Part shown: positions 62,389 to 64,000 of the stretch, one piece after another
Numbering within the stretch: position 1 is the first letter of the stretch
Layout of the letters: the number at the start of each line of letters is the position of its first letter
DNA from: CAZESS01 sp964414415
GTDB taxonomy: Archaea > Thermoplasmatota > E2 > UBA202 > DSCA01
Direction of reading: 5' to 3'
Length of the DNA: 64,000 bases
Assembly: GCA_964414415.1 (NCBI GenBank)
Contig: CAYPWJ010000002.1
Location: forward strand, 58,060-122,059
Position numbers and translations under genes: made by a program
The notes under the pieces: model-generated
Told to the model about the DNA's origin: nothing
What the model saw: only the letters and a program-made list of their open reading frames with translations
Database searches by the model: none

Positions 62389-63237
62389 TCATTCCAGCAC
62401 CCGGTATCGCTCCGCCAGCTCGTCCCGCAGTCGCCATATCTCGTCGGCAATCTGCCGGTCACACGACGGTATCTTCTCTTGCAGGCCGTCCTCGGTCACA
62501 ATGTCGGTCACCAGCCCCGCCGCGACGGATTCAAAGTAGGTGTTCTCCACCGTCACTCCGGCCGGTGCATCCGCCCACACCTCACCGGCGTCCTCCTGCC
62601 GCACGAGCACGAAGGGGAAACGCTTATACGACGACGCCGCAACATAAAGCGGCATCTGGCAACAACCGGCGGCCAGCGCCAGCGCCATGCTGCCTGTCTT
62701 GTTCACCACGCCGCCGTCGAGCAGCGCGTCAGCCCCCATCAGCACCAGGTCGGCTCTCTCCACGAGCGAGAGCGCACCTGCATCCGTTGCAAGCCGGACG
62801 TCGACGCCTGCATCGTCGAGCTCGCGGGCGAGCTGTCTCCCTTCATAGTTGGGGCGACCCTCGCTGCATATGACCTCGAGGTTTTTGTCCGCGTTGTCCC
62901 GGAGGATGCGCATGACAGTCGAGCTCCGGCTGTAGGTGAGCACCGTCGTATCTCGCTCGATGAGCGAGGCCCCGCGCCGGACGACCGCCCGGTCTGCAGC
63001 CTCCATCTCTTCGTACTCACGTGCCGCCGTGCCGCCGTGCAGAAACGCCTGGTTGGCCATCTGCCAGAGGGACGCCATCGACGGATAGCCGGCAAGCACG
63101 TCGCGGCATGTCTCGTACAGCCTGCCCTCCTCCAGTGCATCGAGAAACCGCCCTGCCAGGTCGCTGCCGATCTCAGCGGAGCCGGATACCGTGTCTCTCT
63201 CCATATACATATCATGCCCCGGCTGTACATAAACCAT
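62389..63237 (-). CDS. aIF2B/eIF2B-alpha family protein
   Basis: 282 residues from ATG 63237; 63210 (273 residues) is also possible and upstream ATGs are before the promoter. The fold is that of the eIF2B alpha/beta/delta, MtnA and ribose-1,5-bisphosphate isomerase superfamily: LTYSRSSTVMRIL (near residue 104), VICSEGRPNYEGRQLARELDDAG (near 124), DLVLMGADALLDGGVVNKTGSMALALAA (near 160-190), and YVAASSYKRFP (near 198). The VMGADAL...GGVVNKTGS signature is shared by all members, so exact function is open: archaeal translation-factor-like, or AMP/nucleotide salvage. Divergent from an RHH gene with 46 bases between starts. Confidence 0.85.
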   Translation of the reverse strand: MVYVQPGHDMYMERDTVSGSAEIGSDLAGRFLDALEEGRLYETCRDVLAGYPSMASLWQMANQAFLHGGTAAREYEEMEAADRAVVRRGASLIERDTTVLTYSRSSTVMRILRDNADKNLEVICSEGRPNYEGRQLARELDDAGVDVRLATDAGALSLVERADLVLMGADALLDGGVVNKTGSMALALAAGCCQMPLYVAASSYKRFPFVLVRQEDAGEVWADAPAGVTVENTYFESVAAGLVTDIVTEDGLQEKIPSCDRQIADEIWRLRDELAERYRVLE

Positions 63238-63255
63238 GGCGTCCAAATGGCAAGG

Positions 63256-63261
63256 TTTATA
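63256..63261. promoter_or_regulatory. Bidirectional TATA element between aIF2B-type and RHH genes
   Basis: TTTATA on the plus strand begins 28 nt before ATG 63284. Read on the minus strand it is TATAAA, ending 19 nt before ATG 63237 and about 46 nt before 63210. Only about 46 bases separate the two start codons, so the same element may serve both directions or one may use a nearby weaker site. Confidence 0.45.
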
Positions 63262-63283
63262 TCTCGTCATCCGATAATTGGTT

Positions 63284-63523
63284 ATGGTTAAGTACAGCAC
63301 CATTTCGGTTCCAAAGACGCTCCACAAAGAGATACGGAGGACCGTGGTGGAGGATCCCCGCGTCGGCTACTCAAGCGTGGCGGAGTTCTCGAAGGAAGCC
63401 ATCAAACTCAGGATGGACGAACTGCGGATGGAGCTCCGCGAGCAGCAGGCAAACCGGGACGACATCAAGCAGCTCGTCGACGAAATCAAGGACGTCGTCG
63501 AATCCCGCTCCCGGGCGGACTAG
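63284..63523 (+). CDS. Ribbon-helix-helix (CopG/Arc-type) DNA-binding protein
   Basis: 79 residues from ATG 63284; the TTG two codons earlier is less likely given the leaderless TATA spacing. The pattern is strand YSTISVPKTLHKEI, helix, turn, then SSVAEFSKEAIKLRMDELRM, that is, an RHH dimerisation and DNA-binding unit, followed by an acidic helix (ELREQQANRDDIKQLVDEI). Such proteins act as local repressors. It may regulate itself and the divergent aIF2B-type gene through their shared promoter. Confidence 0.85.
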   Translation: MVKYSTISVPKTLHKEIRRTVVEDPRVGYSSVAEFSKEAIKLRMDELRMELREQQANRDDIKQLVDEIKDVVESRSRAD

Positions 63524-63526
63524 TTT

Positions 63527-64000
63527 TTATTCCAGCGCCGCCGGGTTGACACAGTAGCGCGGCATCTCTCCCCGCAGTCCGGCCAGCAGGTTTTCGGCGG
63601 CGATGACCGCCATCTCCGTCCGCGTTTCAATGGAGGCGGAGCCGGCATGCGGCGCCAGGACCACGTTGTCCAGCGCTGCAAGGCCAGGCGTCAGCTCCGG
63701 CTCGTGCTCAAACACGTCGAGTGCCGCCCCGGCGATGTCACCGTTTTCAAGCGCTGCGACGAGTGCCTCCTCGTCGACGCATTCACCCCGCGCGGTGTTG
63801 ACGAGATATGCAGTGTTTTTCATCGCCGTCAGCTCCTCCTCGCCGATGAGATGATAGGTGTCGTCGGTGAGCGGCACGTGCAGCGTCACGGAGTCGGAGG
63901 CGGCGACGAGCTCGTCGAGCGCCACGAAGCGGGCGCTGCATTCCTCCTCGAACGAGGGTTTCCGCGACCGGCTGTGATACAGGATGTCCATGTCGAAGCC
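63527..64000 (-). CDS. D-2-hydroxyacid dehydrogenase (glyoxylate/hydroxypyruvate reductase-like), 5' end outside window
   Basis: The last 158 residues are visible; the frame is open to the window edge (GFDMDILYHSRSRK at the edge is the end of the NAD-binding fold). Catalytic residues of the family are present: Arg in VNTARGECVDE, Glu in ALDVFEHEPEL, and His in LAPHAGSAS. The ending (PRYCVNPAALE) is like archaeal glyoxylate reductases rather than full-length SerA, which has an ACT domain. It reduces a 2-oxo acid with NAD(P)H. Its start is downstream of the RHH gene's tail, three bases apart and convergent. Confidence 0.9.
   Translation of the reverse strand, partial: GFDMDILYHSRSRKPSFEEECSARFVALDELVAASDSVTLHVPLTDDTYHLIGEEELTAMKNTAYLVNTARGECVDEEALVAALENGDIAGAALDVFEHEPELTPGLAALDNVVLAPHAGSASIETRTEMAVIAAENLLAGLRGEMPRYCVNPAALE

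Overview
The window is archaeal chromosomal DNA of fairly high GC. The evidence is the gene content: split primase (PriS/PriL), Gins51, RfcL, the rps13-rps4-rps11-rpoD operon with an iron-sulfur RpoD, pantoate kinase, and TATA boxes placed 26-33 nt before start codons. RpoD carries two complete 4Fe-4S motifs, which is usual in anaerobic or microaerophilic euryarchaeal lineages (broad sense). The lineage cannot be fixed from sequence alone. An uncultured Thermoplasmatota-like or related group is possible, and the run of 100 N suggests a scaffolded metagenome assembly. There is no rRNA, CRISPR array or transposase. Two tRNAs (Val-GAC, Leu-CAG) are present.

Layout. 1-8.3 kb: two large secreted parallel beta-helix (NosD-like) proteins, the first cut by the window edge, sharing a duplicated C-terminal module. 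8.4-12.5 kb: a tight operon of a zinc-ribbon protein, queA, bacterial-type tgt, pyrF and pyrE. 12.5-15 kb: minus-strand FAD oxidoreductase and aldehyde dehydrogenase. 15-18 kb: small unknown, HD-domain protein overlapping a CitD-CitE fusion, stomatin-like protein. 18-20 kb: a possible uptake cassette (DUF4430-like protein plus small membrane protein) divergent from a winged-helix regulator. 20-25.7 kb: acyl-CoA synthetase, coaBC and pantoate kinase (CoA supply), a small membrane protein, imidazolonepropionase and a stand-alone ThiI-type PP-loop protein. 25.7-31.2 kb: tRNAs, phosphosugar isomerase, a palindromic non-coding element, PaaK-like ligase, UPF0200 kinase, AhcY and sirtuin. 31.2-37.4 kb: Gins51, a 1099-residue membrane-anchored surface protein with a possible clan-CD protease fold, PriS and PriL. 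38-41 kb: ribosomal/RNA polymerase operon followed by an HPP-family membrane protein. 41-45 kb: NadE divergent from a nitrilase with an extra C-terminal domain, a membrane-anchored coiled-coil protein, RfcL. 45.3-55.4 kb: a giant DUF11-repeat surface protein interrupted by an assembly gap lying in near-identical repeats. 55.4-64 kb: GlyA, AK6 kinase, CDP-alcohol phosphatidyltransferase, an HhH-TM-HtrA-PDZ protease, an OPT transporter with a PqqD-like partner, GcvH, an aIF2B-type protein divergent from a ribbon-helix-helix protein, and a 2-hydroxyacid dehydrogenase cut by the window end.

How the parts fit. Replication genes recur through the window (Gins51, PriS, PriL, RfcL). CoA and one-carbon metabolism are represented by coaBC, pantoate kinase, GlyA, GcvH and AhcY. 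About 19 kb encodes large exported proteins, so this cell invests in surface structures. The points most worth following are the bacterial-style queuosine insertion pair, the CitD-CitE fusion without the expected prosthetic-group serine, the OPT/PqqD pair, the HhH-HtrA fusion, the nitrilase C-terminal domain, and the repeat-bounded gap in the giant surface gene.
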